DNA of 12,528 nt from an uncultured Bacteroidota bacterium. Lineage in GTDB: Bacteria > Bacteroidota > Bacteroidia > Flavobacteriales > Flavobacteriaceae. This document shows, in pieces, positions 1 to 7,930 of the stretch (position 1 is its first letter; every line of letters starts with the position of its first letter). The position numbers and the translations under genes were made by a program. The notes under the pieces were generated by a model. The model was given only the letters and a program-made list of their open reading frames with translations. It ran no database searches and was not told the DNA's origin. Where the stretch lies: positions 1 to 12,528 of the forward strand of contig CAILTC010000018.1 of NCBI GenBank assembly GCA_903837025.1, written 5' to 3'.

Positions 1-1482
1 CAAAATTTTAAAGGTAAGTATCCCAAGCAATTGTGGTACTTGTTTTTTAGCGAAATGTGGGAACGTTTCAGTTTTTACGGAATGCGCGGCATGTTGGTGA
101 TTTTTATGGTTAGCCAACTTAAGTTAGATTCGGTTAACGCTAATTTGCAATATGGGGCGACCCAAGCCTTTGTCTATGCCTTTACTTTTATAGGCGGAAT
201 GTTTGCCGATAAAATTCTAGGTTTCAGGAAATCCTTGTTTTGGGGTGGAATCCTGATGATTCTTGGAAGTATTATTTTGTCAATTGATCCCAAAAACTTC
301 TTCTTTATCGGAATAGGTTTTACCATTATTGGAACAGGTTTTTTCAAACCGAATATTTCTACAATGGTAGGGCGCTTATACAAAGAGGGAGACCCAAGAA
401 CAGACGCAGGTTTTTCCTTGTTTTATGCAGGAGTAAATCTTGGTGCATTAATTGGGGGATATTTGTGTATTGCTGTTGCCAATGGAAATATGCTCTCGAC
501 AATAGTTCCGGAATATTTGCGATGGAATGTAGCCTTCGGATTTGCTGCAATCGTTATGATGATAAGTTTATTGACTTTTGTGCAAACCCAAAAATCGCTG
601 GGTGATATTGGACTTTCACCTTTGTTAAATTTAGAAAATTCAAAAAGAAAAACGTATGAATATTTGACATACATTGGTTCCATCGTTGTGATTCCTGTGG
701 TAATATTGTTGGTTTCTAATTCAGAATATACCGATATATTTATGTTTATTGTTGGTCCAAGTTCTTTAATTTACTTGTTATATGAAATGAGAAATTATTC
801 CTGGGCCGAAAACAAAAAACTTTTGGCGGCATTAATATTCATTCTATTTTCAATTGCATTTTGGGCTTTTTTCGAACAAAGTGGCGGTTCATTAAGTCTT
901 TTTGCAGCAAGTAATTTAAGCAAAACGGTTCTTGGTGTGCCATTGGATCCTAACGGAGTTAACAATTCGGCCAATTCCTTTTTTGTAATTCTATTTGCAG
1001 CATTGGTAGGATTGGTTTGGCTTTGGATGAATAAAAGAAAAATCGAACCCAATACGGTTGTTAAATTTGGATTGGGATTCTTGTTTTTAGCAGGTGGTTT
1101 TTATGTGTTTTATTACACTAAATTCTTTGCGAATGCTAACGGAATTACGTCTTTAGATTTATTTACTTTTGGTTGGTTCATAATCACTTTTGGTGAATTA
1201 TGTTTGTCGCCAATAGGAATGTCAGCAATGACAAAATTATCCCCGGCTAAATTGCAGGCTGTTATGATGGGAATGTGGTTTCTGGCAAGCGCTTACGGAC
1301 AATATTTTGCAGGATTGTTAGGAGCTAATATAGCGGGGGCTTCGGAGAATTCAACCAATCTTGAAAAACTGGTTATTTATGCGGATGGTTACAAACAATT
1401 AGCGATTTATGCATTAGTAGCTGGGTTGCTTTTGATATTAATTTCACCATTGGTTAAAAAATTAATGCAAGAAGTCAAATAA
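1..1482 (+). CDS. POT/PTR-family proton-coupled peptide transporter (5' end outside window)
   Basis: This is an inner-membrane symporter of the MFS proton-dependent oligopeptide (POT/PTR2, DtpT-like) family that imports di- and tripeptides with protons. The frame is open from base 1; the visible 493 residues begin before the family signature, so the true start lies upstream of the window. A TTG at 31 is an internal Leu, not a start. Family marks seen are the ExxERFxxYG motif (EMWERFSFYG, about residues 17-26), the loop 2-3 motif GGMFADKILG, the second PTR2 signature FSLFYAGVNLGA, the mid-protein FWAFFEQSGGSLS motif and a late GELCLSPIGMS motif. Many hydrophobic segments span the whole length, and the protein ends in a short basic tail. 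The family assignment is secure; the exact substrate range cannot be read from sequence. The next gene, on the same strand, starts 90 nt downstream. Confidence 0.93.
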   Translation, partial: QNFKGKYPKQLWYLFFSEMWERFSFYGMRGMLVIFMVSQLKLDSVNANLQYGATQAFVYAFTFIGGMFADKILGFRKSLFWGGILMILGSIILSIDPKNFFFIGIGFTIIGTGFFKPNISTMVGRLYKEGDPRTDAGFSLFYAGVNLGALIGGYLCIAVANGNMLSTIVPEYLRWNVAFGFAAIVMMISLLTFVQTQKSLGDIGLSPLLNLENSKRKTYEYLTYIGSIVVIPVVILLVSNSEYTDIFMFIVGPSSLIYLLYEMRNYSWAENKKLLAALIFILFSIAFWAFFEQSGGSLSLFAASNLSKTVLGVPLDPNGVNNSANSFFVILFAALVGLVWLWMNKRKIEPNTVVKFGLGFLFLAGGFYVFYYTKFFANANGITSLDLFTFGWFIITFGELCLSPIGMSAMTKLSPAKLQAVMMGMWFLASAYGQYFAGLLGANIAGASENSTNLEKLVIYADGYKQLAIYALVAGLLLILISPLVKKLMQEVK

Positions 1483-1572
1483 TTTTTTTAATTTCGGCAT
1501 TGTTCTTGAAAACATAAATTTAAAACATAAAAATAGAAACTTAAATTTTTCGGTTTCCAAAATAATAAAATC

Positions 1573-2037
1573 ATGAAAAAAAAGACATTTATAACATTGT
1601 TGTTAATTTTAGGCTCTTTTGCAGTGCAGGCGCAGGAATTGGTTTGGCAAACTGACATTAATAAGGCCATGGCAATTTCTACTAAAACTCAAAAACCAAT
1701 GTTGCTTTTTTTTACTGGAAGTGACTGGTGCGGTTGGTGTATTCGTTTGCAAAATGAAGTGCTAAAAACACCCGAATTTACTGCTTGGGCAAAGAAAAAC
1801 GTAATTCTTGTTGAACTTGATTTTCCTAGAGGAACACCTCAAACGGATGCAATAAAAAACCAAAATGCTGGATTACAACAAGCTTTCGGTGTTCAAGGTT
1901 TTCCTACTGTTTGGTTTGCAACTGCAAAATTAAAAGGTGGCAAACCTAGTTTTACAGGTATGGGAAGTACAGGATATGTTGCCGGTGGCCCTACGGCTTG
2001 GTTGGCAGTGGCCGATGGGATTCTCAAAAATAAGTAA
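1573..2037 (+). CDS. exported thioredoxin-family protein (CGWC active site)
   Basis: A 154-residue thioredoxin-fold protein, probably a periplasmic thiol-disulfide oxidoreductase of the short Thioredoxin_7 type. An N-terminal signal peptide is clear: MKKK, a hydrophobic stretch at residues 5-17, then VQA before Q21 as a likely signal peptidase I site. The redox motif is W52-C53-G54-W55-C56, and the cis-proline loop is G109-F110-P111-T112, as expected for the fold. The protein has no extra domain and no membrane helix beyond the signal peptide. The ATG is preceded by A-rich sequence (aaaataataaaatc) rather than a Shine-Dalgarno site, as is usual in Bacteroidota. It lies 90 nt after the peptide transporter and its stop is 4 nt from the stop of the convergent comEC. 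Its partner protein is unknown; there is no sequence link to a cytochrome maturation or DsbD-type gene here. Confidence 0.88.
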   Translation: MKKKTFITLLLILGSFAVQAQELVWQTDINKAMAISTKTQKPMLLFFTGSDWCGWCIRLQNEVLKTPEFTAWAKKNVILVELDFPRGTPQTDAIKNQNAGLQQAFGVQGFPTVWFATAKLKGGKPSFTGMGSTGYVAGGPTAWLAVADGILKNK

Positions 2038-2041
2038 TAGA

Positions 2042-4075
2042 TTACAATTTATAAAATCCCTTTTCGCCAGTTGCGTGAAAAGGGATTTTCTCTTTTATAC
2101 AAGTCGCTTTCCATAGCTTAATATAAGTCCTATAATTAGTAGCATCGGCAATAACTATTTTAGGTTTTTTGTTTTCGAATATGCGTTCTAGATTGATTCT
2201 TGGTGATTGGGTAAGTATTAAGATTTCGGGATTATAATTTTTTGGATAAATACCTAAGCTATCCAAAACTAGAATTTTATTCCCATTGAAATAGAGTAGA
2301 TTTTGCAATTTTTTTGTAGTTTTCAAATGGCTAAAATTCCCCATTAAATAGAATTTTATTGTTTTGTTTTTTGAAGCTATTTTCAAGAGGCTGTCATTCG
2401 TAAACAGAATTACATTTTCTCCATATCTTTCTGTAATTAGGGTGTTTTTCTTCGCATTAAAAATCACTAATTCCTTTTGGCTTTGAATATTCCAATGGGT
2501 TTCAAAATAGGTAATTTGTAGCGTAATTATCGAAATCAATACCCATACAAATCTATTGAAACTAGGTTTTTTGAACCAAATTATAGTTGTAATAATTAGC
2601 AGGTTAGAACTCATCAATAAATACCAGTTAAAAGGAATGTCTTGAATGATAAATTGTTCAACAGAAGCTATCGAATTGATGATTTTATCCAAAATATAAA
2701 TGCTCCATTCTAGAGATTTAGCAAGATAAAACGGAACAATATCGAATGCCGCCCAAACCATCACCAAAACTCCTAAAGCCATAATAATACTCAAAAAGGG
2801 TATTACCACTAAGTTGGTAACAAAAAACAAACCCGGAAATTGATGAAAATAATAAATGCTTAACGGAAATGCACCAATTTGTGCAGCAAAAGAAACTGTG
2901 AGAATTTCCCAAAAATAATTCACGATTTTGTTTTTTGGTTTCCAAAGTTGAGCCAATAAGGGTTGTAACCAAAGAATGAAAAACAAGGCAACATAGCTCA
3001 ACTGAAAACCAACATCAAATAAAAAGGAAGGTTGAAAGAGTAAGATTAACAATATGGAAACGAGTAATGTATGGAATATATTTGTGCTTCGTCTTAAATA
3101 CATGCCAATAGCAACAAAGGAGAACATCACGACCGAACGAACCACCGATGGTGCTAAACCAGCTATTATCCCAAATGACGCCAATGCTATTAATATGACA
3201 ATCAATTTGACAAAGGAACCGCTCCTGTTGTTCGGTATTGGTTTTAAAATAAAGGTGACAAACAGTAAAATAAACCCAATGTGCAATCCCGAAACCGACA
3301 AGATATGAACAGCGCCAGCATATTGATAATCCCGAATGATATCTGGCGAAATATCCTGTTGCTGCCCTAAAATCAGCGCAGCTGCAACATTAAGCTCCTC
3401 TTGATTGAATTTACTTTTCTCCAGATTATGAATAATTTTAGTCCTTAATAGTGAGGAATAATACCAAGCGTCTTTATCGACAATTGAACCTACTTTAATC
3501 ATGGACGCATCAGCATATATTTGGGCATAAATTTGGATTCCCTTGAGATAGTTGCTGTAATCAAATTGGTTAGGGTTTTTTGCAGGCTTGTTTTTATCCA
3601 AAGTTCCATCAATAAGTAAATGGGTTCCTATTTCGAAAGGAGGAGTAAGGCTGTCTTTTTGAACATTCAATAGAATTCTTCCTGAACTTTTTATTTGATC
3701 AATTTGGTTTATAAGTGCAATATAGCGGTCATTAAAACTAGAACTTTTTAACTTTTCTCTGATGATAACCGATACTAAATGCGGTTTTACAAAAATGTTT
3801 TTGGTATGTATATAATTCGTTTTCTGATACGAATTAGTATGGATAATTTGAGTAGTTGCGCCAATGCTAACTGAAAGGATATAAGTGGTCAATCCAAAAT
3901 AAATAGTGTTAGCTAATTTTTTTTTCGACGCTAAATAGGCAATAACAAAAACTATAACTGCAATAAGTAGAACTATAAAAACAAATTTTGGATCAGGATG
4001 CAAATAATAGGCGAGTAGTATGCCTGCGACAAACCAAATTGTTATTCTCGCCAAAGGGAATTGCATAATATTCAT
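2042..4075 (-). CDS. comEC: ComEC/Rec2-family DNA uptake channel protein
   Basis: This 677-residue polytopic membrane protein belongs to the ComEC/Rec2 family, which carries single-stranded DNA across the inner membrane during natural transformation. The order seen is: N-terminal membrane segments (about residues 8-80), a soluble extracytoplasmic part of the DUF4131/OB-fold type (about 85-220), then the competence-domain core beginning AALILGQQQDIS (232-243) with HILSVSGLH at 257-265, a family hallmark, followed by a run of hydrophobic helices to about residue 525. The last 145 residues (533-677) occupy the place of the metallo-beta-lactamase-like domain but show no HxHxDH motif. The start is ATG at 4075; a second ATG nine nucleotides in is an alternative. 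No other competence gene is in the window, so activity in transformation is inferred from family only. Confidence 0.92.
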   Translation of the reverse strand: MNIMQFPLARITIWFVAGILLAYYLHPDPKFVFIVLLIAVIVFVIAYLASKKKLANTIYFGLTTYILSVSIGATTQIIHTNSYQKTNYIHTKNIFVKPHLVSVIIREKLKSSSFNDRYIALINQIDQIKSSGRILLNVQKDSLTPPFEIGTHLLIDGTLDKNKPAKNPNQFDYSNYLKGIQIYAQIYADASMIKVGSIVDKDAWYYSSLLRTKIIHNLEKSKFNQEELNVAAALILGQQQDISPDIIRDYQYAGAVHILSVSGLHIGFILLFVTFILKPIPNNRSGSFVKLIVILIALASFGIIAGLAPSVVRSVVMFSFVAIGMYLRRSTNIFHTLLVSILLILLFQPSFLFDVGFQLSYVALFFILWLQPLLAQLWKPKNKIVNYFWEILTVSFAAQIGAFPLSIYYFHQFPGLFFVTNLVVIPFLSIIMALGVLVMVWAAFDIVPFYLAKSLEWSIYILDKIINSIASVEQFIIQDIPFNWYLLMSSNLLIITTIIWFKKPSFNRFVWVLISIITLQITYFETHWNIQSQKELVIFNAKKNTLITERYGENVILFTNDSLLKIASKNKTIKFYLMGNFSHLKTTKKLQNLLYFNGNKILVLDSLGIYPKNYNPEILILTQSPRINLERIFENKKPKIVIADATNYRTYIKLWKATCIKEKIPFHATGEKGFYKL
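2053..2089. terminator. bidirectional intrinsic terminator inside the comEC 3' end
   Basis: A perfect 13-bp inverted repeat, AAAATCCCTTTTC (2053-2065) and GAAAAGGGATTTT (2077-2089), is separated by an 11-nt loop. On the + strand the arm ends in TTTT followed by CTCTTTT, 15 nt after the thioredoxin-gene stop. On the - strand the arm also ends in TTTT, followed by ATAAATTGTAA, the last codons and stop of comEC. It can therefore stop both convergent transcripts. The dyad and T tracts are visible; termination activity is inferred. Confidence 0.75.
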
Positions 4076-4330
4076 AGTGTTAAAAGTAATCTTTTTTTGA
4101 CAATAAGACTTCTTTTAATTTTTCAAAATCGCTTTTTATTGTAAGTTAAAGCTTATTATGTTGAAATTTATTAAAATAGTTTTTCTTCATCCTATTCGAT
4201 TATAAGTATTTTGATGTGCTGTTTTAGAGTGTTTTTTGTTTTTTGAAGAATCCTATTTACACTTTAACGACTTTATGAAATTTACTACAAAAAATTAACT
4301 TGATATATTGAATTGTCAATAGTCAACAGA

Positions 4331-4362
4331 TTTGAAATAAGACAATTAAAGCAGTAGCTTTA
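4331..4362 (+). promoter_or_regulatory. candidate Bacteroidota-type promoter for the T9SS cargo gene
   Basis: TTTG at 4331-4334 and TAGCTTTA at 4355-4362 are separated by 20 nt. This resembles the Bacteroidota -33 TTTG / -7 TAnnTTTG pattern with one mismatch at the last base. Transcription would start near 4369, leaving a leader of about 100 nt before the ATG at 4469. AT-rich sequence makes chance matches common. Confidence 0.35.
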
Positions 4363-4412
4363 AACTAAATCAATCCCTTTTTTTCATCTGATCTAAAGTT
4401 TTAAAAGTTTTG

Positions 4413-4424
4413 TTTCTTAAGAAA
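4413..4424. repeat. 12-bp perfect palindrome TTTCTTAAGAAA in the leader region
   Basis: TTTCTTAAGAAA is its own reverse complement and lies 44 bp before the cargo-gene start, downstream of the candidate promoter. It is followed immediately by an overlapping smaller palindrome, GAAATTTC (4421-4428). It could be an operator or a weak hairpin in the leader, but AT-rich palindromes of this size are not rare. Confidence 0.3.
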
Positions 4425-4468
4425 TTTCGAAAAAAAGTCAATAATAATAATACTAAAAAACATGAATT

Positions 4469-7400
4469 ATGGAACTATTTTTATTCAGGAAATTAAGTTA
4501 TGTTTTGATTTTTTCTATAATGATTTTTTCGTCAGTAGTAAATGCTCAAACGGATCGGTATTGGAGTGGATCGGGTTCTTCTGATGCTATTTCTGATGCA
4601 AATAATTGGTTTGGAAATGTAAATCCAAATTCTGGAGATAATCTGAATTTTAATAATACTGTAGGAGGGCATCATTTTGCATATTCTAACTATGGTCTTG
4701 GATCCTATTTTAATACTATTATAACTTATTCAGGTTCGGGTTCCTTTCAATGGTATGGGGATAATACTTATGCAAATAAGTTTGAAAACAATAATAGTTC
4801 AAGTGCATTCAATATTTTATCACATGTTTATAATCGAGGAAATTCTAATTTTGAAATAAATCCTGTAGGAAGCGGTGGAATAACTTTTTTGAGTGGTTCA
4901 GCATTGACAATACAAGATGGAAAACTTTTAAATATTTATGGAGGAAATGTTTTGACGGTTAATTCAGTAATTGATGAATCGAATGGCTCAGGAAATATTA
5001 CATTGACCAACCAAAATCCCACAGTAATTTTTAATAATAATTGTACCTATTCAGGATTAACCACTATTAACGGAGGAGTTTTGCAATTAAATGCGTCGGG
5101 AGGAGCTCTTAAATCTGGTAATGCCGTAACAATTAATGGTGGTACACTTCGAATAATGCAATCTCAAACTCTTGGAAACTTAGTGTTAAATAGCGGAACT
5201 TTACAAGTAGATGCCGGAGCGACCCTTACTATAACAGGAACTTATACGACTACAGCTGGGAATGTCAATAATTTAGGAACTATAAAGTTTGCTGGTGGTT
5301 CAGTTACTTTTCCGGGATTAGCAACGATTAATAATGGTTCGGCAAATACTTTAACAAGTCTTGAAGCCGCATCTTCAGGAGTTGTAACAATAAATTCGCT
5401 TTTGTATGTTACTAATTCAATTACGGTTTCATCAGGAACGTTAGCTTTGGCTGGCTTTAATTTACATTTGAATAATGGCAATTTGAGTATAACTTCTGGG
5501 GCTATTTTTGATAATGGTGGTGAAAACCAAATCATAAATGACAGTAACGGAACTATTGCAATTTCGGGTACTTTTATAACGCGTGATGTTGGTGGTTTTG
5601 TAGGTACTAATACGGCTATACCTAGTATTATTCCAACGCTAAATACAGGAAGTACAGTAGAATATGGCTTAAATGGGAATCAAAGCGTACAGGGTTTAAC
5701 GGCTCCAATATACCAAAACATAACCTTTTCTAATGGTGGAACAAAAACATTAATTAGTAAAAATAATGCTGTAGGCACCATTACTATTTCTGACGCAACA
5801 ATTTTTGATGCGTCCAATAATAATTTTGGATCATCAACATCAAATGTAACTATGACAGGTACCTCTAAGTATATGCTTAGCGGAACAATAGCTTCAAAAC
5901 CAGAATCTGGTGGAACTTATTCTTTAGGACCTAATACTACTTTCGAATTTACCGGGACATCCGCTACAAGTATTAGATTGAGTGCTCCCATAATAAGTTA
6001 TGCTAATATTATTGTGAGTGGCTCCAAGGTTTCTAATCCAGGGGCTGCAACAGGAATAAAATTTCAAGCTGGTGGCACCTTTACGGTCAAAAATGGTGCG
6101 ACTTTTAAATTGTCTAATGCAGCAGGTTTTACGGGAGCAACAAATACAGCTATTAATAGTACCAATTCCCCAATTGTTACTTTAGAAACAGGTTCAACCA
6201 TAGAATATGCAGGTGTTGATCAATCTATTACTTTGGCGCCAATTAATACCGCTTACTCAAATATGTCAATTTCAGGAACTGGAACAAAAACAATTCCTTC
6301 AACAGAATTATTTTTAGGAAATGATTTAATGGTAAATGCTTCTATACTCGATATTGAAAGCGGAAAAACAATAACAGTGACTAATGCAGTCACGGTTGCC
6401 GCATCCGCAACGATGATTTTCGATAGCAATGATTCTAGTCAAAGTGGTAGTCTAGTACAAATAAATGATACCGACACCAATTCAGGATCAGTAAATTACA
6501 AAAGAACCACGTCCGCAATTCTCAATACGGATTATGTATATTGGTCTTCGCCAGTATTTGATCAGACGTTGCTTTCGGTTTCGCCCAATACGTCTCAAAA
6601 TAAGTTTTATTCATACGGAACTGCAATAAGTAATTGGCAACAAATTTCAAGTCCCTCTACTTACAAAATGGTTGTGGGTCAAGGATATATTTTTCTAGGT
6701 CCCCAAACCTATACTTCCCCTGGATTATTTCAGGCTATTTTTGCAGGAAGACCTAATAACGGGAATATTACAATTCCAATAGTATATAATATTGGAGACA
6801 TAGATGGAAGTTCAAATCTTATAGGCAACCCCTATCCGTCGGCTTTAGATGCAGATACTTTTTTGGATAAAAACATCGGCGTTCTCGATGGGACTATTTA
6901 TTTTTGGACACACAATACTTCTATGCAACTCGCCTCAGGATTTATAGATCCGTCAAAAGCAGGTTCAGGCAAGTATGCTTACACATCCGATGATTATGCT
7001 TCTTACAATAAAACAGGTGGTACAAGCGCAACAAATGGAAATGGAACAAAAGCTCCAAGTGGTGTTGCGTCTCTTAATGCAAATATCCCGAATGGAAATA
7101 TTGCAGCCGGGCAAGCTTTCTTTGCAACGGGTATTGCAAATGGAAATGCAATATTTAATAATGCCATGCGAATTTCCGGAGGTGCATCCGGAATAAATAA
7201 TGCCCAGTTTTTTAAGACTACAAATTCGAAAAATAAAATAGCTAGCACGGTCGAAAAAAATAGAATTTGGCTTGATTTATCAAATGATAAAGGTGCTTTC
7301 AAACAAACGTTGGTAGGCTATATAGGAGGAGCGACAAATGATTATGATAGCCGTTATGACGGATTGAGTTATGATGGAAACGAATATATTGATTTTTATA

Positions 7401-7927
7401 GCGTCAATCAAAACAATAATTTAGTCATTCAAGGAAGAGCCTTGCCTTTTGATGAAAATGACGAAGTGCAATTGGGATTTAAAACAATAATTGATAGTGA
7501 ATTCACCATTAATATTGACCAAGCAGATGGAATATTGACCAATCAAGCGGTGTTTATAGAAGATAAATTAATCAACACTATTTTCGATTTAAGAAGCGGA
7601 AATTATACATTTTCAACAGTGGCAGGAACTTTCAATGATCGTTTTATTTTGCGTTATACGAACAAAACCTTGGCAACTAAAAACTTTGATACGCCAGAAA
7701 ATCAGGTTTTAATTTCGAATAAAAACAAACAAATAAAGATCAATTCCTTTGCGGAAACAATAGATAAAGTGGCTGTTTTTGATTTGTTAGGGAAAGAGAT
7801 TTATCAAAATAACAAAGTAAATAACAACGAACTGACAATCTTTAATTTGGCTTCAAGCCAACAAATGGTTATGGTAAAAGTAACTTTACAAAACGGTCAC
7901 GCAGTTACCAAGAAAATCGTTTATTAA
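4469..7927 (+). CDS. large T9SS-secreted beta-repeat protein with type C sorting region
   Basis: A 1152-residue exported protein, likely surface-displayed or released through the type IX secretion system. Residues 1-26 form a Sec signal peptide (cleavage expected after VNA, before Q27). The mature N-terminal two thirds are rich in N, T, S and G and read as beta-solenoid. Residues 192-250 hold autotransporter-type passenger repeats (YSGLTTINGG, VTINGGTLRI, LVLNSGTLQV). A second repeat unit appears twice, around GSTVEY (394-399) and GSTIEY (575-580), each followed by a Q-S motif and a GTKT turn. Residues 676-870 form a module with YWSSPV (691-696) and LIGNPYPSALDAD (784-796), common in flavobacterial secreted proteins. 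The C-terminal region, 930-1152, begins KNRIWLDLSN and matches the T9SS type C (ChiA-like) sorting region; its last 71 residues carry VFDLLGKEI and end KKIVY. There is no enzyme motif, so adhesin or matrix protein is inference. The frame is closed by TGA at 4463-4465, which fixes the ATG at 4469. Confidence 0.88.
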   Translation: MELFLFRKLSYVLIFSIMIFSSVVNAQTDRYWSGSGSSDAISDANNWFGNVNPNSGDNLNFNNTVGGHHFAYSNYGLGSYFNTIITYSGSGSFQWYGDNTYANKFENNNSSSAFNILSHVYNRGNSNFEINPVGSGGITFLSGSALTIQDGKLLNIYGGNVLTVNSVIDESNGSGNITLTNQNPTVIFNNNCTYSGLTTINGGVLQLNASGGALKSGNAVTINGGTLRIMQSQTLGNLVLNSGTLQVDAGATLTITGTYTTTAGNVNNLGTIKFAGGSVTFPGLATINNGSANTLTSLEAASSGVVTINSLLYVTNSITVSSGTLALAGFNLHLNNGNLSITSGAIFDNGGENQIINDSNGTIAISGTFITRDVGGFVGTNTAIPSIIPTLNTGSTVEYGLNGNQSVQGLTAPIYQNITFSNGGTKTLISKNNAVGTITISDATIFDASNNNFGSSTSNVTMTGTSKYMLSGTIASKPESGGTYSLGPNTTFEFTGTSATSIRLSAPIISYANIIVSGSKVSNPGAATGIKFQAGGTFTVKNGATFKLSNAAGFTGATNTAINSTNSPIVTLETGSTIEYAGVDQSITLAPINTAYSNMSISGTGTKTIPSTELFLGNDLMVNASILDIESGKTITVTNAVTVAASATMIFDSNDSSQSGSLVQINDTDTNSGSVNYKRTTSAILNTDYVYWSSPVFDQTLLSVSPNTSQNKFYSYGTAISNWQQISSPSTYKMVVGQGYIFLGPQTYTSPGLFQAIFAGRPNNGNITIPIVYNIGDIDGSSNLIGNPYPSALDADTFLDKNIGVLDGTIYFWTHNTSMQLASGFIDPSKAGSGKYAYTSDDYASYNKTGGTSATNGNGTKAPSGVASLNANIPNGNIAAGQAFFATGIANGNAIFNNAMRISGGASGINNAQFFKTTNSKNKIASTVEKNRIWLDLSNDKGAFKQTLVGYIGGATNDYDSRYDGLSYDGNEYIDFYSVNQNNNLVIQGRALPFDENDEVQLGFKTIIDSEFTINIDQADGILTNQAVFIEDKLINTIFDLRSGNYTFSTVAGTFNDRFILRYTNKTLATKNFDTPENQVLISNKNKQIKINSFAETIDKVAVFDLLGKEIYQNNKVNNNELTIFNLASSQQMVMVKVTLQNGHAVTKKIVY

Positions 7928-7930
7928 GAA

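Larger units (their letters stand above)
4076..4468. other. 393-bp divergent intergenic region between comEC and the T9SS cargo gene
   Basis: This is AT-rich non-coding sequence between two divergent starts. I saw no tRNA, no small-RNA-like hairpin with a T tail and no open frame of note. On the + strand it holds one candidate promoter (4331-4362), a 12-bp palindrome (4413-4424) and an A-rich stretch just before the cargo gene. For comEC I found no convincing TAnnTTTG element in the minus-strand direction; the nearest is a one-mismatch TAAATTTC (complement of 4163-4170) without a matching upstream TTG. Confidence 0.6.

Noticed and set aside
174..1052. Four minus-strand frames opposite the peptide transporter
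   Set aside because: The transporter motifs run through the whole region on the plus strand, so these are complements of hydrophobic codons.
1516..1548. AAATTTAA / TTAAATTT inverted repeat with a 17-nt loop between the transporter and thioredoxin genes
   Set aside because: The stem is all A/T, the loop is long and there is no T tract after it, so it is a poor terminator or operator candidate.
1488..1670. Minus-strand 60-codon frame across the transporter/thioredoxin gap
   Set aside because: It overlaps the thioredoxin signal peptide, is cysteine- and phenylalanine-rich by chance of AT composition, and has no supporting context.
5242..5535. Minus-strand open frame of 97 codons inside the T9SS cargo gene (also 7003-7302 minus and 6975-7196 plus)
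   Set aside because: These lie wholly within a long, well-supported gene, have low-complexity or unnatural composition and show no recognisable motif; they are frame shadows.
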